A stretch of DNA of 64,000 bases from Hirsutella rhossiliensis (Eukaryota > Ascomycota > Sordariomycetes > Hypocreales > Ophiocordycipitaceae), in assembly GCF_020360975.1 (NCBI RefSeq), contig NW_025408681.1, forward strand, positions 1,302,001 to 1,366,000. Reading direction: 5' to 3'. A model generated the notes under the pieces. The model was not told the origin of the DNA and searched no databases. It was given only the letters and a program-made list of their open reading frames with translations. Every line of letters begins with the position of its first letter. Position 1 is the stretch's first letter. The translations under genes were made by a program, and so were the position numbers. Positions 35,508 to 46,349 of the stretch are shown here, in pieces.

Positions 35508-37717
35508 TTAACCCGACACTTTGAGGGCGTGCTTCTGCGGGTTGGTGAACTTGGGGAGGCCCTCCTCGCCCGCGGCGGGCGTGTAGGTGATGGCCTCGAG
35601 CTCCCACTTGAAGCTGGAGACGGATTCGACGGCGACGGTTTCACCGTCGCCCTGGATCAAACAAACACGGTCAGCTTCTGATATGCAGGGAAAGGGGGGG
35701 AGGGGGCTGCGTACCTTGATAATCTTGACCTTGAGAACCTCCTTGATCTTGGCAACAGCCTCTTCCTTGCCAAGCTTGTTGAGCCCAGCCTCCTTGACGG
35801 CATTGTCGATGGGGAAACCACCCTGCATGATGCCGTGGCCAGGCTGCTGCATCACCACCATGCTGCCGGCGAACTTCTCGGAGACCAAGACCTGGACCTG
35901 GCAGGGGCGGGGCACCTGGGCCATGTCGAGCTCGAGCTGGACAAAGTAGCGCGTCTGGGGCTTCTTGACGCTGAGCATGCCGGCCGCCGAGAAGCCGCCG
36001 GGCGAGTAGAGGCGGTTGACGAGGCGGACGGCGTCGGCGCGCATCTGGCCCTCCGACTTGGACCAGTACTCGAGGCCCTCGTACGAGTAGCCAAAGTTGC
36101 GGATGCTGGAGACGGTGCGCGACGTGTGGAACTGCCCGTTTGTCTGGTAAAAGGGCTCGAGAGGCGAGTCGGGCGTGATGCGAGTGCCGCTGGGCGTCGC
36201 GAAGCGCGCGCCGCCCGTGTACGAGCTGCTGAAGATGGCGCTGCTGCGCGGGTTCATGGCCGAGTAGTACGCCCACAGACGGTCTGCGTTGCAGTGATGC
36301 ATCATGCTGTTGGATGACGGGGACCCGGTCAGCTTCAGTCCGAGACTCTGCAGCAGATGCCGAGGATCAGGGGCGTGGCACGTACAAGAGGGGATCAAAG
36401 GCGGTGAAATCAAGAGCAAGGAACTGGCCTCCGCACGAGCCGTCCCAATGAACCGCGTTGTGGATCTGCTCAATGCCGACACCGCCGCCCTCGGGCGAGG
36501 CGAACTCGTCGAAGCTGCCGGAACGGGTGAGGGCATCGTACTGAAGACGAGTTGTCAGCACACACATTCGTTCACGAGGACACCAGGACAAAATAGAAAT
36601 ACATGTAAGAGAGGAAAGGACATACGGTCCACTGCTTATAGGGGCGCGAGCGCAGGTTGCTGTTGGCCGAGGTGGGATAGCTATACGGCGCCACGCAGTG
36701 ATAGATCTGGGGACGGCGCTGCGAGTCCCACTCGCCGAACTGGCCGTTGAGGACGTTGCGGGGGAAGCGGTAGGTGGCGAGCGGGTTCTCGATCTCGGTG
36801 GACCGCAGCGCCTGGCCCGACGGCGTGTTGACGCGGACGCGGCCCGGGACGGTGGCCTGGGGGACGGACTGGTCCGAGGCCCAGTCCCAGAAGGGCACGC
36901 GGAGCTGGTCGGCCGCTCGCTGGTACTGGGCGCGGTATCGCTGCGGGTAGGTGCTGGCGATTCTCCTGGCGTGCTTGACCACCTCTTGCTGCGAGGGGGG
37001 TTAGGACGGGCTTCTACTCGGTGCTGGCTTTTTGCCGTGTCTCATATGTGACGTACCTCGTACAGAGCAAGATACGGGCGGTGCCACGGCAAGAAGTTTT
37101 TCTCCTATATGCGCCGTGTCAGTGGACAGACGACGATATCAAGGTCGTCACGAGCACTTACACCATGGGGACAGTAGCCCCCCCATCCGTCGGAGCGGCG
37201 GCCACCAGCGTCGTTCCACTGCACATAGGGCTTGCCGTGGATACCTGGAGCACGTGTCAGGAGGTCAATGGTTCAGAGCACGCAGAAGCAGCCGCGAGGA
37301 TGTCGACGACGATGGCTGCTCGAGGGACGGGGCTTGCATACCGGCAATCTGAAAGAAAGAAAGTTGGTCGGTCGGGCTCATCTCATGCATTTCCTTGAGC
37401 GACAGAAGAAACAGGTCCCTGTTGGAGTCGTTGACGCGTCAGCCCCGTCTTCTGGCTTGCCTCATGGCTTGCCTCGCATATACGGATACGGGAGCTCGCG
37501 CGCATGACGATAGCCACCAACCGCAGCCACCGCCAGAGATAAAGACTCACCACACCGGACCTCCTCTAGCCTGCATGTCGTTGATGTTCAACCGGAGCGG
37601 GACAGGCGAGCCGGGGTTCGTCCTGACGCCGGTGACGGGAACGCGGGCGGCATCGGCGACGGGGCCGAGGGCGGCGCCGCCGAGGGCCGCCAGCCAGAGG
37701 GCCAACTTGGGCAGCAT
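35508..37717 (-). CDS. Copper tyrosinase (polyphenol oxidase) with signal peptide
   Basis: It oxidises phenols and catechols to quinones using a type-3 dicopper centre, leading to melanin-type pigments. The eight exons are 37551-37717, 37342-37418, 37162-37244, 37057-37104, 36626-36988, 36386-36540, 35715-36306 and 35508-35651. All phases agree, giving 542 residues. Copper A ligands are His84 (GIHGKPY), His108 (CPHG) and His117 (PWHRPYLALYE). Cys106-x-His108 fits the thioether bridge known in Neurospora tyrosinase. Copper B ligands are His273 and His277 (HNAVHWDG) with His301/302 (MMHHCNADRLW). Residues 1-23 look like a secretion signal ending at ADA-A, unlike the cytosolic MelO type. The C-terminal part after about 450 is probably the lid domain removed on activation. 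No pigment-cluster partner lies beside it. Confidence 0.95.
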
Positions 37718-38410
37718 GGTTGCGGTGGGATCTCTGTGTTAATACGGACAACGAGTGACGACGAGCGAGAAGGAAAGAAAAAAGAGGAAGAGAGCGAGCG
37801 GCCTTCTTCTTTCTTCCTTCTTCTGACTCTGAGTGGGATAAGGGGAATAAGAATTAGGAATGGGGATATTGAATAACTCCGGCCATTGGAACAAGAGTTC
37901 TCGGGAAAGGGGGGGGAGGGAGCGGATGAGCCAACAAAGATATAATAAACGGCCTTGATGTGATCCCTTGGCTCCTTGATTAACCAGTCTAGACGCTCTT
38001 GTCTCTCTAACGCTGCTGGTCCTCCCAACTCGCTCGTGTCCTCGCCCACCCCCCTACCCCCCCGCGTCCAACCTATCCTGTTCGGACAATTTTGCCGCTA
38101 ACTGGGCACCTCAAGCCAGGGGAGAGAGACGGGGGGGCGTGGCATGGCCCAGCGCACGCGGGCGTAAGGGGAGCCGCCCAGGAAGCTCGTCTGGATCGGG
38201 CTGAACACCCCTTGCACGCCGGCTTTGCTTTTTCTGCCCGCGGCCGCGCCTGCGCCACACAGCAGTGTGATGTACAGGAGAAATACACGGAGACGACCAC
38301 GGTTCAAGGGGAGGAGGGGTGCTGAATGGGATTACTTTTTCGGGAGGGCCAGGGGGGGGGAAGCTCATCCCTTCCGGGACCCCTGAATTGGCGACTGGGG
38401 AGAGTGACGG

Positions 38411-38463
38411 GGAGAGAGAGTGAGAGAGAGTGAGAGAGAGTGAGTGTGAGTATGAGAGTGAGA
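38411..38463 (+). repeat. GAGA/GTGA microsatellite
   Basis: Imperfect repeat of GAGAGAGAGT units on the plus strand. Confidence 0.75.
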
Positions 38464-39682
38464 GGTCAGATTGTCCCTCAATTGGACAACGGCGCGGACC
38501 GAAAGGGGAGAGAGGTCTTGTGCCTGCCGGTAGCCGTCTGTTGCACAGCGAGTGAAAAGCAACGTCTATTTTTCTTGCAATGATTTCCTTTTTGATCATC
38601 GTCATTTCAATTTCCGTTCCCTTTTCTGTCTCCCCCCCCCCTACCCCTTCCCCTTCCCCCCTCTTCACGTAGCCTTGGCCTGTCTCTGCCCGTTGTCCGT
38701 TGGGCCCAGCAAAAGGAGACCAACGACCCTTGTTGATGTTGATGGCTTTGCGTCGACCTGGACCAACACGCCGTTTGCTCTTTACTTCTTGGCTGCCTTG
38801 CTGCCGTAATTCGTGCGTCGCTTCTCAGCTTGGGCTGTCCGTCCGTACCTGAGTTACATACTGCACTGTGGTCTGTATGCATGTAGGTAAGCATGGCCAT
38901 GTCACGTCGGCGCGTGCTTCTCGTGTTCGTCAAGCCCGGCGGCTCGCCCAACTGCCCGTCCACAGCATGGAGATGGTAGCGGCATGCAACCGCCTGTCAA
39001 GTCAGCCCAAAGGAACAACGGCTGAGCGGATACGAGCTTTCGACATGCTTGTTTGTGCCCTGTCGGATCTGTCTCCTGTGCCCTTGTTGACTAACAGAAA
39101 TCTATTTGAATATATTTATAGCACGCGGCACGCTCGATCTCGGGACTCCGGCGCCGTAGTTTGTCGCTTCTGTGCCCATTCTATCCCTTTTCTGTGTCCC
39201 CCCTCCTCCCCCCCTTGCTCCTTCGTCTAGACGCCTTCTTCCGCTGCCCAGAATAATAAGCCCTTCGGGCGCCCGGCCGGCACCCCGCAGGCGCAGCATC
39301 ACGGGTGTCCCTGTCTTCCTCTCGATCGTATCCGTCTTCCAGGCCAGGGGGACGTCGTTTGTCCACCGTCACATGGCCGCAAGCACGTATCCGCGTCCGC
39401 CTCCAACAGCCCGACAGTCTAGTAGTCAGTAGTGGTGAATGACCTACGTCAGACCCGGGCATCCCTCCTCCCCACACCTGGTCTCTGTTCCTGGCCTTGG
39501 AGGGAGAGGTCGAGTGGCGTGGTCGGTGGCGGATCCAAGCCAGGTTACACGGCATCTAAGACACTGACAGCGTGTCGCGCGGTCCCAGTTCTCCGTCCCT
39601 CCACAAGGCTCTGTTGATCCCTCGTATGGACATGAGCCTCTCAAGCTCTCTCTCTATTCACGGGTGTGTTTGTGCATGTGTG

Positions 39683-39714
39683 CATACACACAGACACACA
39701 CACAGACACACACT
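39683..39714 (+). repeat. CA-rich microsatellite
   Basis: CACA/CAGA units on the plus strand, interrupted by two G. Confidence 0.75.
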
Positions 39715-40043
39715 CGTGCCTCTGCACATCATTCGTCTCCTCTTCACCTCACCGCCACGGTCATCACGGCAAGGCTTGAACTGTACCATGCCGCGTGGAA
39801 ACACACGGCCAACCAACGTCCCCGCCGTCAACAGCATAACCTACATGCCAAGTACAGCTTGCACGGCATCCCGGGGGAGCCGAAGCAAGCATCTTCTTGG
39901 CCTGCGCTTGCCCGCCTGTCCGCCCTTCCCACAGTCTCCCCTTTTATGCGCCCCTGCCTCTCGCTTCCACTGGTTTTCTTACCTTATACACACAACGGCG
40001 ATCCTTCCATGCACGTCCCATGCACGGGAGACTAGCTTCCGCG

Positions 40044-40136
40044 CTGTGCTGTGCTGTGCTGTGCTGTGCTGTGCTGTGCTGTGCTGTGCTTTGCTGTGCT
40101 TTGCTGTGCTTTGCTGTGCTTTGCTGTGCTGTGCTG
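40044..40136 (+). repeat. GTGCT pentamer array with 10-base higher-order repeat
   Basis: About 18 tandem GTGCT units. The left half is uniform. In the right half every second unit reads TTGCT, giving a 10-base period TTGCTGTGCT repeated four times. Confidence 0.9.
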
Positions 40137-40859
40137 CGCGTTTTGCTGTGCTGCATGTGGATCGGGTGTCATCATCATGCGGCCGTCCTCGCCTGGAATC
40201 CCGGACTTCGCCGCTGCTGAACCCCGTTGAACAGCAGCAGCCGCCCATTCAAGACCCACGAGCCTCGTCCGCTGTGGCCCGGTAAACGGGTAGCGAGACC
40301 TGAAACCCATGCAGCCAGGGCCCTCCGCCTCCCCGCCTCACCCCCCCACGGCCAACTTTGCTGTGACGAGAGGAAAGCTGACCGCAAGAACCTCCCTCGC
40401 GGGATAATTCAATCTGCTGATCCCGCCGCCTGCTGCAGCTTTCCAAATCTGTCGACAAATCGGATCCAACGCCTTTCCTTTTGCTCCCCCCACCACCGAG
40501 AGGAAGATCGTGTATGTCGTGAATCGTGATACGTGGGCCGGTGCCTGGCATCTTCACGACGCCATGCTGACCCGACGCTAACTTCGCTTCTCCCCGCAGC
40601 CCATCTTTGTTGGCCCGGAGTCGTCGGGACGGCTCGTCCAACCCTCATTCCCAACGCCCGGCCGGGGGATACCACGTCGTTGACAACATCCCATCCCATG
40701 ACGTGAAATCAACCGCCAAGGAACCAATATCGCAAACATTTGCATTTCCTTGGCCAATCCCGCCCCCGTCTGTCCTGACGGCAAACCTCGCTAGCCTTGC
40801 GCCTCGCCCATGCATGCAAGCCTCCTATACTTCGTACATGTGCCGATATCCCGGTTGGT

Positions 40860-43306
40860 CTATTTAACAATAATCAGTTCATCGTCATCGTCGTCTTCGA
40901 CCGACACCCGGCCGCCGGGTAGCTCCACCCCGAGGCTCTCCCGCCCAGCCTCGCGGATGCCCTTGTCCGTCACAAATCTCGTCTTCTTGCGCACCGGTGA
41001 CCGCCCCCCCGGCCGCAGCTCCTCCCCCTCCTTCATTCTCGACAGCTTGTCCTTCAAGCTGCTGCCCCAGCCAAAGCCCGACGACTTGGCGCTGCCCGCC
41101 GTCGAGCCGGCCTGCGAGCTCTCCGCCCGCTTGCGCTTGATGGGGCTCAGGTGAATCCTTCGGTCTTTGCCTCTCTGCAACCCTAGGGAGATTGCGTTCG
41201 CCTTTCCCGTTTCATCCGGCTCGCCGCCGGCCCCCGAAGCCTGGTCCGAGGCGTCTGTGCCAAGGCTGTTGTGGGGAGATTTGCCGCTCGTCTTCTGCCC
41301 GGCGCGTTGCATGTACTCCTTTCCCGCGGCGTTGCCCACCCGACCGAGCTTCTTCATCATCTCGCGCTCCTTCTCCTTTGCCTCCAGGCTTCTCTTGAGA
41401 AATTCGCTCTTCTCCTTCTTGTCGGCGGGTCCTCGGTCCTTGCCGTCGATGAGCTCCGCGGCGCTATATGTCCGCGATGCAAACCACTGCGTCCCCGTCT
41501 CCCTGTCGTAGTTGTCTGGCCCGTCTTTCTTCCAGTCCTCCCAGTCTTTATTCTTGGCCCAGCCCTTTTTCTTGGACCCTTTCTTCCGACCATCCCAGCC
41601 GCCGAATCCACTCGAGTTGACCTCCAGTCGCTTCGAGCGCTGCTTGCGGACGGCCTCGTTGGAGTGAAACTCACAAAACTGTGTCCTTTTCTTGTTGACC
41701 CATGAGCCGCATGGAGCGCCGTCCTTCTTGACGGACTGGCAGAATCCCATGTCGCGGGCCGACCCAATCTCGAGAATCGTGTCGGCGTCTGAGTTGATGA
41801 CCAGACTAAATCGTCCCGTGTCTTGCCGCCCCGGCGGAGGCGGCATGACACCAGGATTGAGGATCGCCACGACGGTCCCTTCGGTTAGTTTCCAGAACGC
41901 CGTGAAGCCAGAATTGAACAGGAATAGATCGAGCTCGTAGTCTAGGTCAACGAGGGTCATGACCATGTATTTGCCGCGCTCCTCTCCCTGTGATCCGTTC
42001 TTTGCGGCGGATGGCTTGTGTGCGCGTGGCTCAGACTTCTTTGCAACAATGGCAAAGACAACAATGTCCTGCTCGACGTCCGGCAGCGAGTAATCAGGCG
42101 ACTTGACGTCCCTCAGGAGCTCCTTGATGCTCAGCGACTTCATGCCGGACACGTGTCGCGCCAGCACTCGGTGAGGGAGAATGCGCCGTGCGAGGTGAAA
42201 GCACGAGTAAGGTTCAAATGATGGGGATTCTTTCTCGCCGTCTTCGACTGCTGTCGGCGCTGCGACTTGTGATGCACTCTGGGCAAGGGAATAGGATTCG
42301 CCCGAGCCCGCGCGTGGCTGCGAGCGAAAAGCTGGGGTCGTCTTGCTCCTCGTCAAGTGCCCGAGCGTAGAATTGTCCTGCGACAAAATCTCATCACGGG
42401 AGAAAGTGGGCGGTTTCTTCAAGGGCTCGTCTGGGATCTCGATAGCCGTCCTCTTGAACTGCTCCATTTCTTGTTTTCCTATGCCAAAGGCATTCGTTCT
42501 CACCTGTTGGATCCTTTCCTGTCTCTGGGCCCGGATTGCTTCCTCTGTTCTCGACAGTGTCAGCCTCTCGTTGAAGCTCTGCGATTTCAGCGCTTCGGAT
42601 GGTGCCGAGGAAAAGGAAGACGTGGATGGGAGGTTTGTGGACCTTGACCTCGTAAGGAACTCTCGGGGGTGTGAGCTGGCCGAACCCCTTGTGCTTCGTT
42701 GACTCGGGGCTCGCTTGAGCGAAATATCCTTGGCTTTCAAGCCCTTGTCGATACCCAGCAGGACCCTGCTAGGGGAGGTCTGCTGTTGATGCGCCTGTAC
42801 GTTTCGAACAGGAGATGCGGGGACCTGCACTTGACTGCGAGGAGTCAATCCGGCGGCGCCATCTGCGCCAGGCGTGGCCCCACGAGCCCCTCGCCTTGGT
42901 TCGCTGGCGCGTGTACCCGGCGGCGGCAGAGCCCACCCGTTGACGCTGCTTTGAAGCGAGCCGCTGTCCTTGTTCTTTGCGTTCTGCAGCTTCTTCAGCC
43001 GCAAGCGGGCCTGAATCTCTTGAAGCTTCAACTGCAGAGTTTCTTCGTCCTCGTCGTCATCGCCCTCGCCCAGTTCGTCGTCGACAATGCCTCCAGCCGT
43101 CCTTCTCGATGGCGAAGGCGAAAGCGGAGGCGAGGTCCGTTGAAACGCTTGTTTGTATCGCTGTCTTCCGGCCGGAGTGCTCAGGAGAGCCTCGCGGGGA
43201 GAACGAGGCGGCCACTGGGATTCGGAAGAGTGCGGAGCTGCGTGAAAATGGTTTAGCTGAGTCTGGAGAACAGCGTTGGGGAGGCGGGAGCCCTACCTAG
43301 AGCCAT
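40860..43306 (-). CDS. mcm10: Replication initiation factor Mcm10
   Basis: Mcm10 binds the CMG helicase, DNA polymerase alpha and single-stranded DNA at origins. The two exons are 43297-43306 (a 10-base exon, MAL plus one base) and 40860-43237, across a 59-base intron with acceptor CGCAG. The product is 795 residues. Residues 1-340 are disordered, with a predicted helix near LQLKLQEIQARLRLKKLQ. An OB fold follows from about 350 to 480 (KYMVMTLVDLDYELDLFLF, AFWKLTEGTVVAILNPGVM). Directly after it is the Mcm10 zinc finger with Cys503, Cys513, Cys525 and His528, spacing C-x9-C-x11-C-x2-H. The C-terminal region is Lys-rich. It is head to head with RNase H2 subunit B across 512 bases that contain an MluI-box element, so S-phase expression is likely. 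Confidence 0.95.
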
Positions 43307-43818
43307 GATGTTGGGCAAAGCCGGCTGGAATCAGCCGAGTACCAAGCAGCCCTGGCGGTCGAGAGTCCAAGACAGCGCATAGCCGCAAGCTCTTCCGTCG
43401 CCAAAGGGCCTACAGGGCAGGAATTGTCTCTGCGGTAATGATGATTCGAGGTCCCTCGCCAACGGTTCGGCTATTATCAGAAACGGACCCCTCGCGGATG
43501 ATAAGGTGTGGACGTAGATTCGATCGCATGCACGGAGAAATCGGCGGGTGCGAGGCAAGTCGGTGGTTGGCTGGCACACTGGCGGTCAGGCGTCGGTTTA
43601 GTGGGAGGGTGGGGCCCGACGCGCTCTACGCGTCTGCACCCCGGTAGTGTCGCGTCTAAACAGCAACGGGAGGTACGTACTTTGGTATCTCGACCCTTTT
43701 CCACTGAATCTTGATGGATGGCTGACTTGGACAGTTTTGGAAATGCGGACTTGCACTCAGTCTTCTCTCCTCTTGGCGACCAATCGACGTCTCAAACACT
43801 CCAGCCTGCCAAAACACC
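43307..43818. promoter_or_regulatory. Shared divergent promoter of MCM10 and RNase H2B
   Basis: This 512-base gap separates two genes that start back to back, so it should contain both promoters. It holds the composite MluI-box element at 43618-43633. Confidence 0.75.
43618..43633 (+). promoter_or_regulatory. MCB/MBF-like composite element
   Basis: GACGCGCTCTACGCGT: a GACGCG half-site followed by a full MluI cell-cycle box (ACGCGT). Almost the same sequence lies in the Duo1 divergent promoter at 46333-46349. Confidence 0.55.
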
Positions 43819-45105
43819 ATGGCCAGGACGAGATCGACCAAGACCGGCCCAGCCACCTCGACAGAGTCTGCCACGCCGTCCCAAATCACCCTGAGCGTCA
43901 AGCCCGGTCCGCCGCCCAGGCTTCTCATCCTGCCAAAGCATGCAAGTTCAAAGGCTCGTATCGTCTCTCTGCCTAACCCAAGGCATGGCCGGCCAAGCCG
44001 CTACCTGGTCTGTCCCGAATCTGGCGTCTACGAGTTCATAAAGGTCGCTGCTCCGCGGACCACCCCGCGCAGCTGGCTCATCGAGACGCACGACCAAGAC
44101 AATGGCGCAAAGGAGGCCGGGGCCGACGTCGTCATGGATGCGGACCTGTACATGGCGACGGAAATCGACCCGTTGTTTCTCGTCTTGCCTGCGCTGGCAG
44201 ACGCCAAAGCCCCCAAAGGCTCCAGAACGAAGAAGCGTCTATTTCTGACAAGCGATGACCACCTAGACAAGCTCCCCGAGGAGTCGTCTCACCTCTCCGA
44301 GATCCTTGGTTGGCGAAAAACGCGAGCTCTGTTCGAAAACAGAATGGCCGTCGTTTGCGACTCGGTCGAGGCCGGCGACGAAAGCATGCTTCGCCTAAGC
44401 GAGGACAAGCTCCTCACGGCCATACTCGACAAGGCAAAACAGATGAGCGACGGAGGTCTGCCTCCAAGCATGGAAGACAAGTTTGTCAATAGGGCCCTCG
44501 AGGCACCAACTCTCATGCCAAGTCGCAACATCGATGCTGGCGAAAGCTCAGCTTGCCGTGCAACAGCTGAATCGCAGGGAACAACACCCCGGACCGAACT
44601 GGCCGACTCCCAGTCCACGGCGGCGTCGCTTGTCATCGCCTCATCGTCAGCCTCGCAACCCTCGACTACAATCACGTCGGTTCCAGGCGAGGACGAAGCC
44701 AATGTCGTCGTTGCGAGCGCTGTGGAAGCGCCACACGCTATTGTCAACCTCCAGCGGTTACGAGTTGCTTTCGACTTCATCTGCTCGAATTATGTTTCGC
44801 CAAACCTCACAGAGCAACTGCAGCTCTTGTTGAAGGATTCAGCCCGGGTCGACTTCTCTCCTCTGGACGACTACCTCGCCAAGGTGGCCCAGCTGCGGGC
44901 GGAGGCAGTGGCTACAGGGGCATTTTCCGACTTCTCGCGCAAGCGTTCGCGAGACGAGGAGGAAGACGAGGCCAGGGCCGACAGGAAGAGAAAGTTGGAA
45001 GATGAAAAGAAGCGAAAGGCAAACGAGAGCCGGGGGGTCAGGGATCTCAAAAAGGTCAACACCAGCGGGATGAAGAAGATGAGCGATTTCTTCAAGGCAA
45101 AATGA
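43819..45105 (+). CDS. rnh202: Ribonuclease H2 subunit B
   Basis: This is a non-catalytic subunit of the RNase H2 trimer, which removes ribonucleotides from DNA. It is a single exon of 428 residues starting MARTRSTKTGP. The N-terminal half forms the triple-barrel part shared with subunit C (PPRLLILPKHAS, RYLVCPESGVYEFIKV, YMATEIDPLFLVLPAL). A helical segment follows (RLRVAFDFICSNYVSPNLTEQL, DFSPLDDYLAKVAQLRA), typical of the Ydr279p family. The C-terminus is Lys/Arg/Glu-rich and ends MKKMSDFFKAK. This resembles the PCNA-binding box at the end of RNASEH2B, with hydrophobic Met then FF. A low-complexity Ser/Thr insert lies near residues 240-300. It faces convergent Duo1, and the two stop codons are only 84 bases apart. 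Confidence 0.93.
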   Translation: MARTRSTKTGPATSTESATPSQITLSVKPGPPPRLLILPKHASSKARIVSLPNPRHGRPSRYLVCPESGVYEFIKVAAPRTTPRSWLIETHDQDNGAKEAGADVVMDADLYMATEIDPLFLVLPALADAKAPKGSRTKKRLFLTSDDHLDKLPEESSHLSEILGWRKTRALFENRMAVVCDSVEAGDESMLRLSEDKLLTAILDKAKQMSDGGLPPSMEDKFVNRALEAPTLMPSRNIDAGESSACRATAESQGTTPRTELADSQSTAASLVIASSSASQPSTTITSVPGEDEANVVVASAVEAPHAIVNLQRLRVAFDFICSNYVSPNLTEQLQLLLKDSARVDFSPLDDYLAKVAQLRAEAVATGAFSDFSRKRSRDEEEDEARADRKRKLEDEKKRKANESRGVRDLKKVNTSGMKKMSDFFKAK

Positions 45106-45188
45106 AAGACGATTCAATTATGGGTATCTTGGACTCCAATCGGGATGTGAGATGGAAGAAGGGTGAGGGACGGGGGATGGAAAAAGAG

Positions 45189-45960
45189 CTATCTCGACGG
45201 CCTCGTGCGACCCCTTGCCGTCCCCAGGCCTCGGCTGCTACCCGGAATGCTACCGCGGCCGCTTGACGATCCCGCCCTGCTACTTTCCGACCGGTGGCTC
45301 AAGCTCGGGCCGCCCCTTGAGGCAGTCGCACCACGGCTAATGGTCCCTCGACCCCTGGAGGCTCCTCTGTTCCCGCGAGGGGTCGGCGCCCCTAGTCTCC
45401 TTCTCTCTTCCTCTTCTTCGCGCCGACGACGCAGCTCTTCTCGTTTCTGAATCTCCTCGGCGGCCCTGCGCTCGGAAGCTCGCTGCCTTTCCTGGGCTTC
45501 CGCCTCCTGCTCGGCGAGATCCTCTGTCGCGCCTTTCCAGCTCGGGTGAAGGACAAGCCGCTGGTTGTGTTCGGTTTGGGATAGAATGCGGGTCCAGGTA
45601 TTGAGCAGCGCGGAGGCGTTGGAAACAGTCTTGGAAACGACCTGAAGGGAGGTCAGCAGAAGTCAACAATAGGAGTCGGTTGATGTGCGTTTTTCCAGCG
45701 ATGGCTCATACCTCCATGTTCCCGCTGGTTCGTCCAAGGGTGGCGAGGACGCCCTCGATGGACTCATTGATGCTACGGACTCCCTCCAACTCTTTGCGGA
45801 GAGCCGCCTCGCGGTCAACGGTCTCGGACTGGCGGTCGGCAGCGGCGGGTGTTTTGGGCGTCTTCGGCGTCTTCGGCGTCTTCGGACGAGCTTCAGGAGG
45901 AGCACACTGAGTGGGCGACGCCCATATATCGGACTCGGTATTCTCCGTGTTGTCTGCCAT
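45189..45960 (-). CDS. duo1: DASH complex subunit Duo1
   Basis: It is part of the DASH/Dam1 ring that couples kinetochores to microtubules. The two exons are 45712-45960 and 45189-45641. The 70-base intron has CTGAC branch point and acceptor TTCAG, joining NMEV to VSKT. The product is 233 residues. The Duo1 core is clear: LRKELEGVRSINESIEGVL, then TVSNASALLNTWTRILSQTEHNQRL and the WKGATEDLAEQEAEA segment. It is followed by a Glu/Arg coiled coil and a Gly/Ser/Arg-rich tail. I chose MADNTENTESDIWASP as the start; an upstream ATG at 46014 would add 18 residues not expected in the family. Residues 25-38 are a Thr-Pro-Lys repeat encoded by a 9-base tandem repeat. It is divergent from the unknown gene at 46906. 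Confidence 0.92.
45855..45887 (-). repeat. 9-base coding repeat in duo1 (Thr-Pro-Lys units)
   Basis: Tandem GTCTTCGGC on the plus strand encodes successive Thr-Pro-Lys units near the Duo1 N-terminus; three near-exact DNA units and a variant one. Confidence 0.8.
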
Positions 45961-46309
45961 AAGGGATTGGTGACGGCTCGAGACGTCTAGGGCAGCAGAA
46001 TCGTCAACCGGCACGCAAGGCGAGGTTTGACAGCTCTGTGAGGGTCGCAGAAGGTGGTATGACGTTTTGCAACGGCCAGAGTGTCAAGGCCGGGACGCAC
46101 GCAAGCGAGAGGACGGTATCGAGATCTGTTGCGACTTGACGTCGGTCCCCTCGTGGAAGACGGACGTTTGTGTGTGCCACTTTGGTGGGGTTTGGTCAAC
46201 CAATGGGCGTCACAGCGCAGGTAGGCAGAGCTCAGTGTGGCCCCAGGTACTTGTGCGCAGAGGTGTTTACCGTCCAAATGGAAGTACCCGAGGTATGGAG
46301 TCATCACAT

Positions 46310-46315
46310 ACGCGT
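46310..46315 (+). promoter_or_regulatory. MluI cell-cycle box (ACGCGT)
   Basis: Single ACGCGT, 18 bases left of the composite element. Such hexamers are common by chance; the clustering is what matters. Confidence 0.4.
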
Positions 46316-46332
46316 GTCCATGTCGCGAAGTG

Positions 46333-46349
46333 GACGCGCTCCGACGCGT
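46333..46349 (+). promoter_or_regulatory. MCB/MBF-like composite element
   Basis: GACGCGCTCCGACGCGT. It differs from the element in the MCM10/RNase H2B promoter only in the one or two bases between GACGCGCTC and ACGCGT. It lies in the same orientation relative to the rightward gene. Confidence 0.55.

Larger units (their letters stand above)
37718..40859. other. Repeat-bearing intergenic region
   Basis: 3.1 kb without a credible gene, between the tyrosinase start and the MCM10 end. It carries a GA-rich repeat (38411-38463), a CA-rich repeat (39683-39714) and a striking pentamer array (40044-40136). A plus-strand open frame over 39572-40285 exists only because the pentamer array has no stops. 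Confidence 0.55.

Noticed and set aside
27660..37717. Possible secondary-metabolite cluster (regulator, acetyltransferase, tyrosinase)
   Set aside because: The regulator looks like the global nitrogen factor TamA, the gaps are several kilobases, and no synthase, transporter or P450 is present.
39572..40285. 237-codon plus-strand open frame
   Set aside because: It is open only because the GTGCT and CA repeats lack stops; the protein is Leu/Cys repeat and His/Thr repeat without a domain.
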